Under the pieces are notes generated by a model, which searched no databases, was not told the DNA's origin, and saw only the letters and a program-made list of their open reading frames with translations. This document shows positions 10,551-20,978 of a stretch of 41,978 nt of DNA, one piece after another; position 1 is the stretch's first letter; each line of letters begins with the position of its first letter. The stretch comes from Symsagittifera roscoffensis (lineage: Eukaryota > Xenacoelomorpha > Acoela > Convolutidae). Both the position numbers and the translations under genes were made by a program. Location of the stretch: the NCBI RefSeq assembly GCF_963678635.1, contig NW_026970663.1, positions 64,001 to 105,978 on the forward strand. Reading direction: 5' to 3'.

Positions 10551-11500
10551 ATATGGTGCAGTCACCCCGGAACTTGGCACATTCTTGTCCGCCATAATTG
10601 GACAAGCGACTCCCACCAGCTACCTTGAATATCCGACAACAACTGGGTCGCCCAGGGTGTCAACAGAGTCCGTGATCGTTACTCTTCCGGATCGATTCGA
10701 GACTTGCATTTTGGTTGTCTGACTTAATTAGCGATCTGCCAGGAGCTCCATTGGCAATTGCCTATGGGTAACGTTTTCTACAGGTAACGAGCGTTCCACT
10801 TTCGCAACGCTCAACCGCTCTGAACCCTCCTTATACTCCTTCCTCAAGCGTTTAACCTCTTCTCCTTGCTTCTTGTTGCAGTCTTTGAACAGTCTCTGTC
10901 TCTATCTTCCTGATTTCTGACTAGATTTTCCTGACTCGGTCCAACTCATCTCTCGTCTATTCCAGATCTTCCATTTTCTCGTTCGTTCGCACTTCTTCTA
11001 CTCTCCCTCTCTTGGGTGGCACTGCAGCTTTCAACTGTGAGCTACTCATTTACTGGTGAAACGCTTGACATCTTCTACGCAAGCCTGTCCTAGTCACGGT
11101 TGGGAGAGGCATGTCTCCAGGCTGGTACGTTCTGCGTTCTCACAGTACCCAACCCAGGTTCGTGCACCAAATCACTTACAGAGAGAGCACCGTTTGTCCA
11201 TCTCATCACACGCAGGCTTGGGTGGTAGAATACTCTCTGCTCGCCTCAAGCTGCCATCAGCCAAACTTGTATGGGGTTGGCCGCACTGTTTTTATGCTCC
11301 AAGACATTCGTCGGTGCAGCTGTCACCATAACTATCTCTGGGTCATCCTGGATGTAGTCTCTTTCAAGTAGATGGCGATAGAGCTCATCTGTGACTGGCC
11401 CTACGGCAAAATCCAATAATTCATCAAGGTTGTTCAATCTTCTTTTGGTTGGATCTTGATTCTTTCGAAAACTATCACTTCTTATCAACACTGCTTCGTT
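10551..11500 (-). pseudogene. Gypsy downstream ORF: Cys-rich then coiled coil, decayed
   Basis: Downstream of integrase the minus strand stays coding-like. 11,491-11,246 is open for 81 codons (contains LLERDYIQDDPEIVMVTAAP). After a frameshift, around 11,220-11,100, comes a Cys-rich part: CDEMDKRCSLCK, then GYCENAERTSLETC. That gives a C-x6-C-x2-C ... C-x10-C pattern resembling a zinc-binding module. From about 11,000 to 10,800 it turns into a Lys/Arg/Glu-rich coiled-coil-like stretch ending VKRLRKEYKEGSERLS. Further open sequence reaches the breakpoint at 10,550. A third ORF after pol can encode an envelope in some Ty3/gypsy lineages, but this one shows no signal peptide or membrane segment. 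I cannot assign its role. Confidence 0.45.
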
Positions 11501-12240
11501 CCCGCATTGAAAGGTCCGTTAAAACAGTTAGATTATTAGATTTGTTGTTAAAATATATGAAAATTGAACTCAATCTAATATCTTGGAAACTGATCTAAGA
11601 GTAGAAATCCACATTTTCGATCATTTGCTGAATTTGTTGGTTGAGCTTTCGTTATCATTTATTCCCCTAAATCTATAACCTTCATACCACTTAACAACAC
11701 ACAATTACTCAAACAAGACTCAGACTATACTTAAAAATATTTTAATGAAGATATGCTTCTTTGTTAGTGTCCGAAAATATTACACAGATTAGCGTGTACA
11801 GCTCCCGAGAAGCACTCGTTCTCTGTTTTGGTTATAAACAGGAAGCAAGAGTTCTTTTACTCCACCCTCCATTAAGAAATCTCTTTGTCTTGTCAGGGAC
11901 AAAACGATATCTTCTGGCTGATTGTTGAATCTGCGTCTCCCTTGTCACTAAAAAACACAACTTATTCACGTCAAAAAGAAATTGCCCTAAAATTTGCAAA
12001 GCCACTTGGCTTCGTAGGGCCTTTGTCTGTTTCAGCCTCTAAACCACCTGTTTCTCTTGCAATTTTCAATTTTTTATTATATTTTAGTTTTGGTGTGGGT
12101 AACTCATACCATCACTCCCCGGACAAAAACCCAACGACGCCATTATCGATCGCACACCTGGGATTAAGTTGGACGCGGGAATGATTAATGACCCTTCCTG
12201 GGCTGCCCAGGAAAGATCATGTTTGTCATTCTTTGTATAC
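11501..12240 (-). other. Internal stretch of the gypsy relic, no clear domain
   Basis: This lies between the integrase C-terminal region and the downstream ORF. It is partly AT-rich (11,520-11,780 and 12,060-12,100) with scattered open segments below 100 codons on both strands. A GC-richer part at 12,110-12,220 (minus) reads through LSWAAQEGSLIIPAS without a stop. No domain is recognised. Confidence 0.35.
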
Positions 12241-12360
12241 TTAATACTCTTGCGGTCTTAATCCTGAATCGATACACTGTTGTCTTCGGGGTCTGACGAA
12301 AATTTGTTCAACCACTCCAAGACGCGCAGGAGGTTCGTCAATTACTGTTCGTATGGCTGT

Positions 12361-12622
12361 TGCTTTCGTCAAACTCAACAGGTCAAACATCTGTCTTTTT
12401 CCTTCTTCCAGTACCGCATTCAAACATTTTTTTCCTCGCTGCCCTTCTCATTAATTACGCAAGCAGGGTTCATCAAAAAATCAACCACCCTGCTCTTCGT
12501 CAAAATTCACACGGTCCAACGGCTGCCTTTTTCTTCTTTCAGTACCTCTATCCCAACGTTCTTCTCTTTTCCTTGGTGTCCTTCTCATTAATTACGCAAG
12601 CAGGTTCCAATCAACCTTCAAA
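12361..12622 (-). repeat. About 130-bp tandem repeat in the C-terminal coding part of gypsy pol
   Basis: Two units of about 130-132 bp (12,361-12,490 and 12,491-12,622) share tgct(t)tcgtcaaa, ctg(t/c)cttttt, cagtacc and cttctcattaattacgcaag. On the minus strand both units encode a PACVINEK motif and a VLKEEK/VLEEGK motif, so the repeat is a protein repeat of about 44 residues, now frameshifted. Confidence 0.75.
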
Positions 12623-12649
12623 AAAGTCACCCTCCTCCATGTCTTCAGG

Positions 12650-13640
12650 TGTACACCAGTTTTTTATGGATAAGTTATGTCGATTGATGTTCTCAAAGTG
12701 TGTAGCTCGGCCACTGCTGAGTCTGTGAGATGGTCCTTCTTTATGTAATTCTGTTATCATAAACGACCCCCTCCTTTTCTTCAAGAGTTTCCTAGTGCTT
12801 TTCGGATGGATTTGCTTCTGAAAAAACCACAGGCAGTCTCCTACTGACTAAACTCATGCAAAACCTGCCTTTTTGCCAAATTTTACCATTGCCTCGCCTG
12901 AGTTTTTTTCGTGTTGCGTCTACATTAGTCATTTAGCTTCTATTGACATCTTATCACATCTCTCAAATAGACATAGAGCGATAACTTCTTTATCTGGGTA
13001 AAAGAATATTGAAGGCAGAGCCTTCTAATGCCTGTCAGCATCACGTGAGACCTGATTTCTGTAGTACATTGCAGCGTACTGTTCTAAGCTCCCATCACCG
13101 CTGGCAGTTACCTATCCCAATCAGTCAAGTATCGGGAACAGTGCACCATCAATATCGACACCAAAGTAGGAGTCAGTCTCTCCACTAAGCCATTCGTCTG
13201 GGGATGGTACGTCGTAGAATGAGCCTGGGTTACCTGACAACCTCTCTTGAGCTCCATAGTAGGCTCACCCGCAAAAGCAATTCCATTATCTCACTGAGGC
13301 CATTATGCAGGGCTTGGCTTCTGCGTACTTGGTTAACTGGTCGATCATCAACAGTAACTAATTGTAACCACTATCTGTCATACAAATCCTCCGATGATCA
13401 ATTTGCACCGCTTCATTACACTCGGACGACTGCATTGACTGCAATGGGAATTTCAATTTCCTAGGATTTTTCAGCTGTTGTCATGATGGTCATGCCGTGA
13501 CCCACTTTTCACATACCTTCTTCATCCCAGGCCATTCAAAGCGTTTCAAGATCCTCTGGTTTGCCTAATCAGTTACCTGATGCCCCATCTGATCATGTGA
13601 CCTAAAAATTAGCTCGGTCTGATAGAGTTGCGGCAACATT
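12650..13640 (-). pseudogene. Gypsy integrase, decayed
   Basis: Integrase joins the cDNA copy to host DNA. The N-terminal zinc-binding region is at about 13,610-13,500 (SHDQMGHQ, then LKRFEWPGMKKVCEKW). The first core acidic residue lies in VQIDHRRICMTDSGYN at about 13,425-13,368. The region holding the last catalytic residue is TTYHPQTNGLVERL at about 13,215-13,170. A C-terminal GPY/F-like part follows (VGDCLWFFQK at about 12,880, GRAAHFENINRHN at about 12,715). The stretch expected to hold the second core aspartate is disrupted. In-frame stops and shifts occur, for instance near 13,360 and 13,300. Confidence 0.8.
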
Positions 13641-14200
13641 GTTGCGTTGTACTTGAACAGAACTTTGTCCTCTTCTCTTGTTTTACAGCCAACAGATCCA
13701 AGAGCACCGAGTCCTTTTTGGATAAAATCTTCATATATGCTGCCTGTTTCACCGGTTTTTCAGGGTTTTTTGAAAAAGGATGTCCTGACTTATCCAGCCA
13801 TCTCTTCAAGGGAAGTGCTTTGCAAGTGGCTTACTTCACTTCCGCCTGAATGCTTCTGTTCCAATCTTTCAAAAAATTCGGTTTTCTTGCTGAGACTGTC
13901 AAAAGTCTGGTGCTCGTCACGCAGCCTGTGTTCCATTAACATGTGGTAGCCATCCAACCTAACTATTCAACGATCATTGTAACTCTGGTCCATCGACTAC
14001 GTTTTTAACGAGGACAAGGCTCGATTATTGTCCACTAGCAGCTTAGAAAGAGCGATCCCCAAATAGGCGCGATATTTCTCAAGGAACATGACTACCGCAA
14101 ATATATCTGCCTTTGGCGCACCAAACATTATCTCATTATTAATTGGTACTTTACTGCCATAAGCAATGCGACAGAAAAATCATACATACCTTTCTCAGTG
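13641..14200 (-). pseudogene. Gypsy RNase H and RNase H-integrase linker, decayed
   Basis: The minus strand carries the C-terminal half of a Ty3/gypsy RNase H: KYRAYLG and VDNNRALSSLKT at about 14,090-14,010, then RLDGYHMLMEHRLRDEHQ and DSLSKKTEFFERLEQK down to about 13,860. After that comes an open linker (13,809-13,609) containing RWLDKSGHPF and KILSKKDSVLLDLLAV. RNase H degrades the RNA of RNA/DNA hybrids during reverse transcription. The first part of the domain (the expected TDAS block) is damaged around 14,170. Confidence 0.75.
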
Positions 14201-15145
14201 AGCATGCCTAGCACTGGCACCTCGCAAAGCCCCGAATTAATGTTCTTGAAGGCTTTCTGAGCTTGATCATTCCACTCGCCTTTTTTCCTTTGTTTTGCAT
14301 CAGCTGTTCCATCGGATAGACTTGTCTGCGTATCCCTTTATGAAACCTCGATAAAATATTATAAACACTAGTAAGCTCATCAGCTGCGTGTCCGTTCTGG
14401 GGGCCTTCTATGCTAACACGGCCTCCACCGCGTCAGGATCCGGCCTCACGCCTTGCTTATCCACCATTCTTTCCAGGTGATTTATTGAGTCCCTAACGAT
14501 CTGGCATTTCGAGCGTTTGCACTTTAAGCTAGCTCTCTTATTCAGTCAAAACTTTCGTCAAGCCGAACAACATGGTCAGTCGAGGTGGCTGTCGCTATCA
14601 CTATATCATCTACGTAGCACATCACAAGGTTCTCATACTTCTTTTTTGTGCTAGTCAAGGCCTGAGCCAATAGTCTTTGAAAGATCGCCGTCTCATTTCA
14701 CAAGCTGATGGGCATCTTCTTCCACAGGTGCAAACCCAACTCACAAGCAAAACCAGTTTTCTCTCTGTATCATGTTTCCGCAATTGACTTTCCCAGAAGG
14801 CAGAATCCAGATCCAACGTGGTGAAATAATTGGCAACTGCAAGTTTCGAGAGGCTCTCATCTAAACGTGGTATGGGATACGCGTCCTATATAAGCATCGC
14901 ATTTAGGTATCAAAAGACGCAACAGGTTCTTAAATCTCTTCCCTTATTCTTAACTATGAAATCTCAACATGCTAAAGGTGACCTCGAGGGTTCTATCATG
15001 TCGTACTCGAGCAGCATTTCTATTCCTGCTGGGCAAGCCTCCGATTCGTTCGGTGTCATCAGCATCTCTCCTTCCATGTGATGGACGGCGCCTTTTTCTA
15101 TTTCGATCTCATGCTCGACAATTTTATAAGAGATAATATCAGCTT
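14080..15145 (-). pseudogene. Gypsy reverse transcriptase, decayed
   Basis: Reverse transcriptase copies element RNA to DNA. Minus-strand landmarks in order: EIEKGAVHHMEGEM and IEMLLEYDMIEPSRSP (15,110-14,980), AYPIPRLDESLSKLAVANYF then TTLDLDSAFWE with the first catalytic Asp region (14,880-14,790), and the catalytic box LVMCYVDDIVIATAT with YVDD at 14,617-14,606. These are followed by LERMVDKQGVRPDPDAVEAV (14,480-14,420) and EQLMQNKGKKGEWNDQAQKA (about 14,310-14,250). The YVDD residues are intact, but frameshifts and stops lie on both sides, so the enzyme is not functional. Confidence 0.9.
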
Positions 15146-15295
15146 TATGTTTTAAAAAACGTCTGAGTGTGGATTTAAAATTACCAATAGCATCTGAAAC
15201 TTTACCTCCCTTATCTTACATCTTGGATGCACTATCTCCGGTAGAACCTAAAGGTTAGACTCTAATTCCTATATCATTCGACATTTTACTAGTCA

Positions 15296-15336
15296 TACTG
15301 ATACACGATGGTCCGTAGAACTGCAGTTAGCACAAG
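15296..15336 (-). pseudogene. CCHC zinc knuckle at the gag end, last Cys replaced by TGA
   Basis: The minus strand reads SCANCSSTDHRVSV followed by TGA. This is a C-x2-C-x4-H-x4-C nucleocapsid knuckle in which the fourth ligand codon (TGC/TGT in the family) is now a TGA stop. Confidence 0.65.
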
Positions 15337-15344
15337 ACTGTCTC

Positions 15345-16790
15345 TTGTTTCTGCCGTCCATGGGCCTGTTAGCAGCTACTAATCTGGTTTGTAGATCCAT
15401 TATCATAATAGCATAATTTTTCTTGTAATAACTTAATCTCATCGGAAGCTTCGGATGTATTCTTTGGACTTAAATCGCAAATCTTCTGGCGTTGGTGCAT
15501 TAATTGAGATAAGTGATTAACGAGTCGCTAAACATGTCCTAAGCTCGTCGCTCTTCACACCATCAATAAAAATTGAAGCTTATGCCAAGTTCATCCTACT
15601 ATTTGACTCGTCCGGTTGACTGCGCCTTCTCAACATTTTCAAGTCATCCGAAAACGTTTTACTGGTCCCTTCTTCACGTTGCCTTTATTTCTTGAAGCGT
15701 ATTATCGCTTGGTGTTGAAACTTGTACTCCCGAGCCGTACCAATTCCACAGAGCCTCGAAAAAATTTTCAACTTTATCCCGTTGATACTGTTTCTTTACC
15801 ATCACGAATGTCAATGCTGTCCCTCCCAACTTGCTGCTGAGCGCACTGCATCCCTGTTTTTGAGTTAAATCTTTTTATGTCAAATAGAGCTTCCTGATTT
15901 CTATCCAGGTGTCTTTACAACCAGCGGATTCATCTTTGTATCATCTCGGTTTCTTGGACACCCTTGTAGATTTATTGCTACACTCATTGGTCCCGAACAA
16001 CCTTGTGGGAAACTTCTTCGGGAATTTATTCAGAGGTTCAAACGCTGTCGCCATCGCTGTTGCATCTCGCTGTTGCATCTCGTTTGATTATGAGTATCCG
16101 TCAATTGAGACACTGAAACTTCTCTCCAGCTAGAATCACTGGACTGAGCTTTTTCCTGGTTCAATGGATTTCCACCCGATTTTCACTTCTTCCATCGGTG
16201 TGGGTAGTTCAAGCGGGTTGATTGTTTGACGCTCTCCTGCTGCCGGTAGAGCTCCATCTCGAATGTTTGTTGGTTACCTCGGCTTGTGACTCCCAGGTAA
16301 GGGAAAATTTGATGGAAAACCCCTTCCTCTAAAGGACCCACTCGTTCTTCCTCTACTTGAGCGCTTAATTATTTTCACTCTTGGCTCTCTGATTTCCTCC
16401 CTCAAGTGTTCTCCTCTATTTCTTGACACAATCCTATTTAGCAAGAAACAATCTAATCCATCGATTATGGCCTGGGTGCGTCTATCCATAATTGCATTTA
16501 ATTTTTTTTTCAAGAGTCGCACGCGTATGCTCTTGTTGACTCCGAAATTGCTCCATGTCATTTCTCGACTGCTGTTCCCTTTGCTTGGCCTCCTGTGTCA
16601 TTCCTGACAAGTTTCCGGCCAAATAATTAACGGTATCCAACAGTCGATTGTTGTTGTCCTTGTGAACCTTCCTGCTATTTCTTGTGATGTCGGATCGGTG
16701 TTCTACTCCAATCAGTCGACCCTTCCGGATTGGTTTTAAATTAGCATTAATTGTGCTTAAATACTCAGCCCTAATGAAAAGGAACAAGAA
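15345..16790 (-). pseudogene. Gypsy gag, decayed
   Basis: Gag would form the particle. 16,787-16,482 is open for 101 codons and opens with a Met in MFLFIRAEYLSTINANLKPI. The overlapping segment 16,561-16,274 ends in an Arg/Gly/Ser-rich stretch. A capsid-like part follows at about 16,030-15,700 (KDTWIEIRKLYL, LSSKLGGTALTFVMVKKQYQ, FFEALWNWYGSG), and the zinc knuckle comes after it. Stops and shifts occur every 100-200 bp. A protease with an intact DTG/DSG motif could not be found between gag and reverse transcriptase. Confidence 0.55.
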
Positions 16791-17244
16791 AAATGCTACA
16801 GATTAATCTGATTTGATATTAAATAACTTCGAAGTAACTATCAACAGCAAACGGAATGGTGAATCGCATCTTGTCTGGGGGATGGTTTATATTGATTATT
16901 ATATTATATTGATGTTTTTATACTGTTTTTTTATTCGTTTCTTATTTTTCTTCTCTTAGGTTCCACGCTACTTTGTTTGATTTTTTGTATAGCTTTAAAT
17001 GTTTTTGGTAAAAAAAAAAGATTAGGAAAAGACGGTACGGTCAATCCCCCACCCTTCAAGATACGTGATTTTTTGATCTCAACTAAAAAAAGCTAAATCG
17101 GGGATTCCGGAAAGCTTCCGTGGTTCGAACCACCCTTCCGGCTCTTGATTAAGGTTCTTAGTTAGATTAAATTTTCGATTTGGACGTGCGTGCTTGACAC
17201 GTCGCAATTTTTATTTTCGCAGAGCCATGATTTTTGCACATAAG
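16791..17244. other. Presumed untranslated leader of the gypsy element
   Basis: This AT-rich stretch lies between the first gag ATG and the 5' LTR-like repeat, without an ORF. It contains the palindrome at 17,120-17,133. A primer-binding site complementary to a tRNA 3' end was looked for but not identified with confidence. Confidence 0.4.
17120..17133. other. 14-bp perfect palindrome beside the right LTR-like copy
   Basis: gtggttcgaaccac is its own reverse complement. It is framed by ccggaa (17,108) and ttccgg (17,136), extending the dyad. The accacccttccgg part also occurs in the left LTR-like copy at 5,111-5,123. Confidence 0.7.
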
Positions 17245-17855
17245 AAACAGGCAGAGAAAAGGACGACGAAGTCAGATAATTGATCATAATTGTGACTATT
17301 GAAAAAGATGCTCCGAGTTGTATCGATTGTGCAGCTTCAATTGTTACAGAGCGAATCCCTTTCCTGATCGCGAAGAAGACGCTTCTTCACGCGGATTCAC
17401 GATGTCGGAAGGATACCGTAGAGTAACTCTAAAATATTTTAAAACAAATCTTAGCTTCCTGGAATGGCGTGAATTGATTTTAATTAATAACAATCAAATT
17501 CATTTTCAGTTAATGAGAAGAAGCTAAGAATTGAGGAAAACGTCGATCCATCTCTGATGGATATGATAATTTTGTCTACTGAACAAAAACGATAGTAGTT
17601 TAATGATAAAAGAGTAGCCCTGTTTTTAGGGGTGATCTCGTGGTCTGGGGACATGAGCTCACTATTTTGCATATAAATAAGTAAGTTTGAGTGGTTTGGC
17701 CGATAGCCTTTAACTTGTGACGATTTCGTCGACCCGAAGTTATGTGAAACACACATTTAACTGATAATAGAATAGACCGTTAAACTCAAGAGATTGCTGT
17801 TTGGGCACTAGCCATTCGCTTTAGGTTATAGCTTTTTCCCCGTCGGTATCTACTT
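17245..17855 (-). repeat. LTR-like direct repeat, right copy (presumed 5' LTR)
   Basis: This is the diverged partner of 4,965-5,630 (shared anchors given there). It lies directly upstream of the minus-strand gag. It contains a ttttcag followed by ttaatgagaagaagctaag, the block best conserved between the copies, and gagctcactattttgcat. Precise ends and a target-site duplication were not found. Confidence 0.55.
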
Positions 17856-19904
17856 TTGCGTGAATGTTACATATATGCATTTACGGCGCTCCTGGTTGAT
17901 ACGTTTAACATCATGAGTCGCGTATCCGTTAATGAAAGCACTCCGCACCGAACGGAGGCTCACACTAAGAACCTGAATCAAGAGCCAGAAGGGTGGTTTG
18001 GAACACGGAAGCTTCGGAGGTGTCAAAATTAAGTAATCCAAAACTCGGTTAGTGCAATAGAGATAAAGCATTCAAGTTTTGTCTGCTCAGTGCGGCACTA
18101 AACACTGAAACCTCTTTCTTGGGAAACCAGATCGACAATTAAGTTGCGACAGACCGACCGCAACACACGTATCTTTTTTTCAGTTCTTTCTTCTTCAAGT
18201 TGAATAATTTAAAAAAAAACTAGTTCTTGTTCTCGGTTGTGTAGTGAGTTCACTATCTTTTAAATACCTTGACATCGTTTGACCGTGCTAGCATTTTGTC
18301 TAGCAATCCATTATTCATGGAATTAGTGAAAAAAACGAAGGAGAATTGGAACAAGAAGGAAAGAAAGTTACTGGCGTAACAAGGACTCAAAAGGTCTCAA
18401 AAACACTCAAAAACTCTCTGAAAATTTTCTACCCGTTTCTTTTTTGTGTGTTTGCGAGACAAAAATTAATTTTAAGTGTTTTACGACCACAAGGTTTTCG
18501 GCCCATTTGGTTTTTGCTTAAAAGTTTTCCGCTTGGTTACTGCTGCGTATGTTGTGTTTCGATTTTAATTCAACGCTGATAATTGTCCCAAATGATTAGT
18601 TTTTTTTTCAAAATGAACATACAAAAATTCAGACAAAAGTATGATAATAATGGCACGAAGAATTTCACGAAGTAACGGTCGGAATAAAAATTAGTTTCTA
18701 CCAAATACTGAAAACATTACTAAATCGCCGTTGGTCGTGGTAGTTATTCTAAATCTTTCACTGAACAATATTCGCAAAATACAGCTATGACAGGCAAAAA
18801 CTGTTTAATGGAAAAAAACCATGTTTATTACCTGAAAATAATTTTTAATTGGTGTTTTTTCAATAACTAGAGAGTATACATGTCATTTAAAACCAAAAAT
18901 ATATATATATTTTGAAAAGTTGCATGAAAAAATTATGACCAGCAATTATCATAGAATTTCTTATGGAAACGGTTGTTGAGCGTTTGTTTGATCAAGTGAG
19001 GTATAAAACTTAATGACGATATAAAATAGAGAGGATGAAGCGGTAAAATAGACCGAAGAGTTTCATCCACTCTCACAAATGGGTCCCTTTTATGTTGGCG
19101 AGCATGAGTATTACATATTCATTGTTATTGCCAAACTGTCGGCAGTATCGATGACCTTGAACAACTTAATCGATCAAAACCCATGGCATTTCAGGTTACG
19201 TAACTTTCTGAAAGTAGTTTTTTGGTGTGAAAGTCAGTGAGAAACTAAATTTGACGTCGAAATGGTTAATTTTAATTTGACTAACTTCATTCAGAATTGT
19301 TGACCGGTAAGGGTGTTATCAAAAGTTTGGCAATAACTACAAAAACACGATTTAACAGCTAAAAAAATTGTTCGAATCCTTCCTCTCGGAGTGAGGTAGA
19401 TGAACAAAAAAACTGTTACAATTTTTTTTAAGTTTGTACTACCACCATAAATAATGAGGATAGTAAATTATTAATCTGGCAATCGGGTATTTGAAAAAAT
19501 GTGTACAAATTTTCTGCGGTGTATTACAATGAAATCGGATTTCATATTACACCATTGAACACTAGCACCGATGAAACATTGGACGGATTTTATACAGATC
19601 AAAGAACTCAGTAATGTTGTCTAACAAATTAATCATATTGTTCACAAGATCTAAATATAGATTTATTGCATATAAAACTTGCATAGAACCTGTTTAAAAT
19701 TCCTTTTAAATTGTATAAAATCTGTTTTATGGTAAAAACATGGTTTGCATTGCCTTAAAATGGATCGTTTGGACAATATAAAGCGTAAGTGTGATTAAAA
19801 GAACAGTGTTTCACAACACTTCTTTCATGCACATTGAAACATTGCCATATGAAAAATTTTTAACGAAATTTTTATTACAAATTTCCAAGGGACCGGGAGA
19901 AAAT
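17856..19904. other. Mostly non-coding; one small ORF behind a TATA-like box
   Basis: 17,860-18,150 is GC-richer and open on the minus strand for 73 codons without a recognised domain. It may be more of the flanking retroelement. 18,600-18,960 and 19,380-19,790 are AT-rich, with a short (TA)n at 18,898-18,910. At 19,079-19,240 (+) a 53-codon ORF starting MGPFYVGEHEYYIFIVIAKL follows a tataaaa at about 19,001. Its middle is hydrophobic and it contains a possible splice donor (cag|gttacg). It could be a small gene, a first exon or chance. Confidence 0.3.
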
Positions 19905-19968
19905 ATGCTCAGAGAGCGAGAGAGAAAGAAAAAGACAGAGAAGAGAAGAGAAAAAGAGGAAGAAATAA

Positions 19969-20042
<74 letters not shown>

Positions 20043-20072
20043 AGATAGGGAAGAGAGAAAGAGAGAAAAAGA

Positions 20073-20151
<79 letters not shown>

Positions 20152-20205
20152 AGAGAAAGGAAGAGAAAAGAAGAGAAGAGAAAAAGAGGGAGATAAAAAG
20201 TTGGA

Positions 20206-20237
<32 letters not shown>

Positions 20238-20306
20238 GGGGAAATGAAGAAAAAGAAGAGAGAGAGGGAGAAAAGAAACACACAACCAAAAAGAAACCCA
20301 CCCACC

Positions 20307-20363
<57 letters not shown>

Positions 20364-20420
20364 AGAGAGAGGAAGAGAGAGAGAGAGAGAGCGAGGGGAA
20401 GAGAAAGATAGGAAAAAGAG
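19905..20420. repeat. Composite microsatellite: (GA)n - (CCCA)n - (CA)n - (GA)n
   Basis: Interrupted (AG)n runs fill 19,905-20,275. (CCCA)n follows at about 20,297-20,317, (CA)n at about 20,316-20,360, and another (GA)n to about 20,395. All purines stay on the plus strand. Long open frames across it on either strand are artefacts of the dinucleotide repeat. Confidence 0.95.
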
Positions 20421-20978
20421 GTTTTATTTTTTGTTAGGAGGCTAAGAAAGAGTGAGAAATATGGTGAGAAAGTGTCAAACAGCATGTGATTTGGGATAAA
20501 AAATTCTACATTAGCCCCACTCTTTCTAATAACTGGCAAGGGAAGTGAGATGTACTTTTTTTCTGAAGAATTAATTTTTTTTTATGTAAAAAAAGTATAT
20601 TCGAAATGGCATTTTCGCAAGCTTCAATACTGATATATAATTTTAACAAAACAAACTGGCTCTTTTCCGCCCAATTTTTTTTATCAGTTTATATTTTTCG
20701 TGTTCCTATCTGTGTTCCGTGCTATTGCGGCTGAATTTGTAATGCTACAAGGTATGGCGTGGAGAAAAAATTGTTATCACAGTAGTTAGGTTGTTCGCCA
20801 TGCAAAAATGTAATACTTCATGCCAACATAAAAATAGGTTTTTGAAACTGAAAATCAATCGTGAGAGGGGGGAGGGAGTCAATAAACACGAGAGAAAATT
20901 ATGGCGCGAGAGAAAATTATTTCGAAATTGTTTGTTTTACATGTTATATGACTATATATAAAGATGTAAAAGGTGAAG
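20421..20978. other. AT-rich spacer with a motif shared with 37.2-37.4 kb
   Basis: No gene is seen. aactggctctt followed by ttttccgc, and then tgctattgcggctgaatttgtaatgc (20,655-20,745), resembles 37,253-37,330 (aactggctctt, ttttccgc, tgttattatggctgaatacg). This suggests a small piece of the same dispersed repeat family. Confidence 0.4.

Larger units (their letters stand above)
10551..17855 (-). mobile_element. Ty3/gypsy LTR retrotransposon relic (internal region plus 5' LTR-like repeat)
   Basis: The gene order on the minus strand is gag, zinc knuckle, reverse transcriptase, RNase H, integrase and then an extra downstream ORF. That is the Ty3/gypsy order (integrase after RNase H). The whole region is GC-richer than its surroundings. 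Stops of all three kinds and frameshifts occur throughout, so the copy is inactive. The presumed 3' part is interrupted at 10,550 by a foreign block, and the presumed 3' LTR lies beyond it at 4,965-5,630. Confidence 0.8.

Noticed and set aside
17484-17756. 90-codon minus-strand open frame in the right LTR-like copy
   Set aside because: The frame is not kept in the left copy, and the shared sequence behaves as non-coding repeat.
19811-20539. Open frames of up to 242 codons (minus) made of Ser/Leu and Cys/Val repeats
   Set aside because: They are produced by the GA/CA microsatellite, which lacks stop codons in some frames; nothing suggests a protein.
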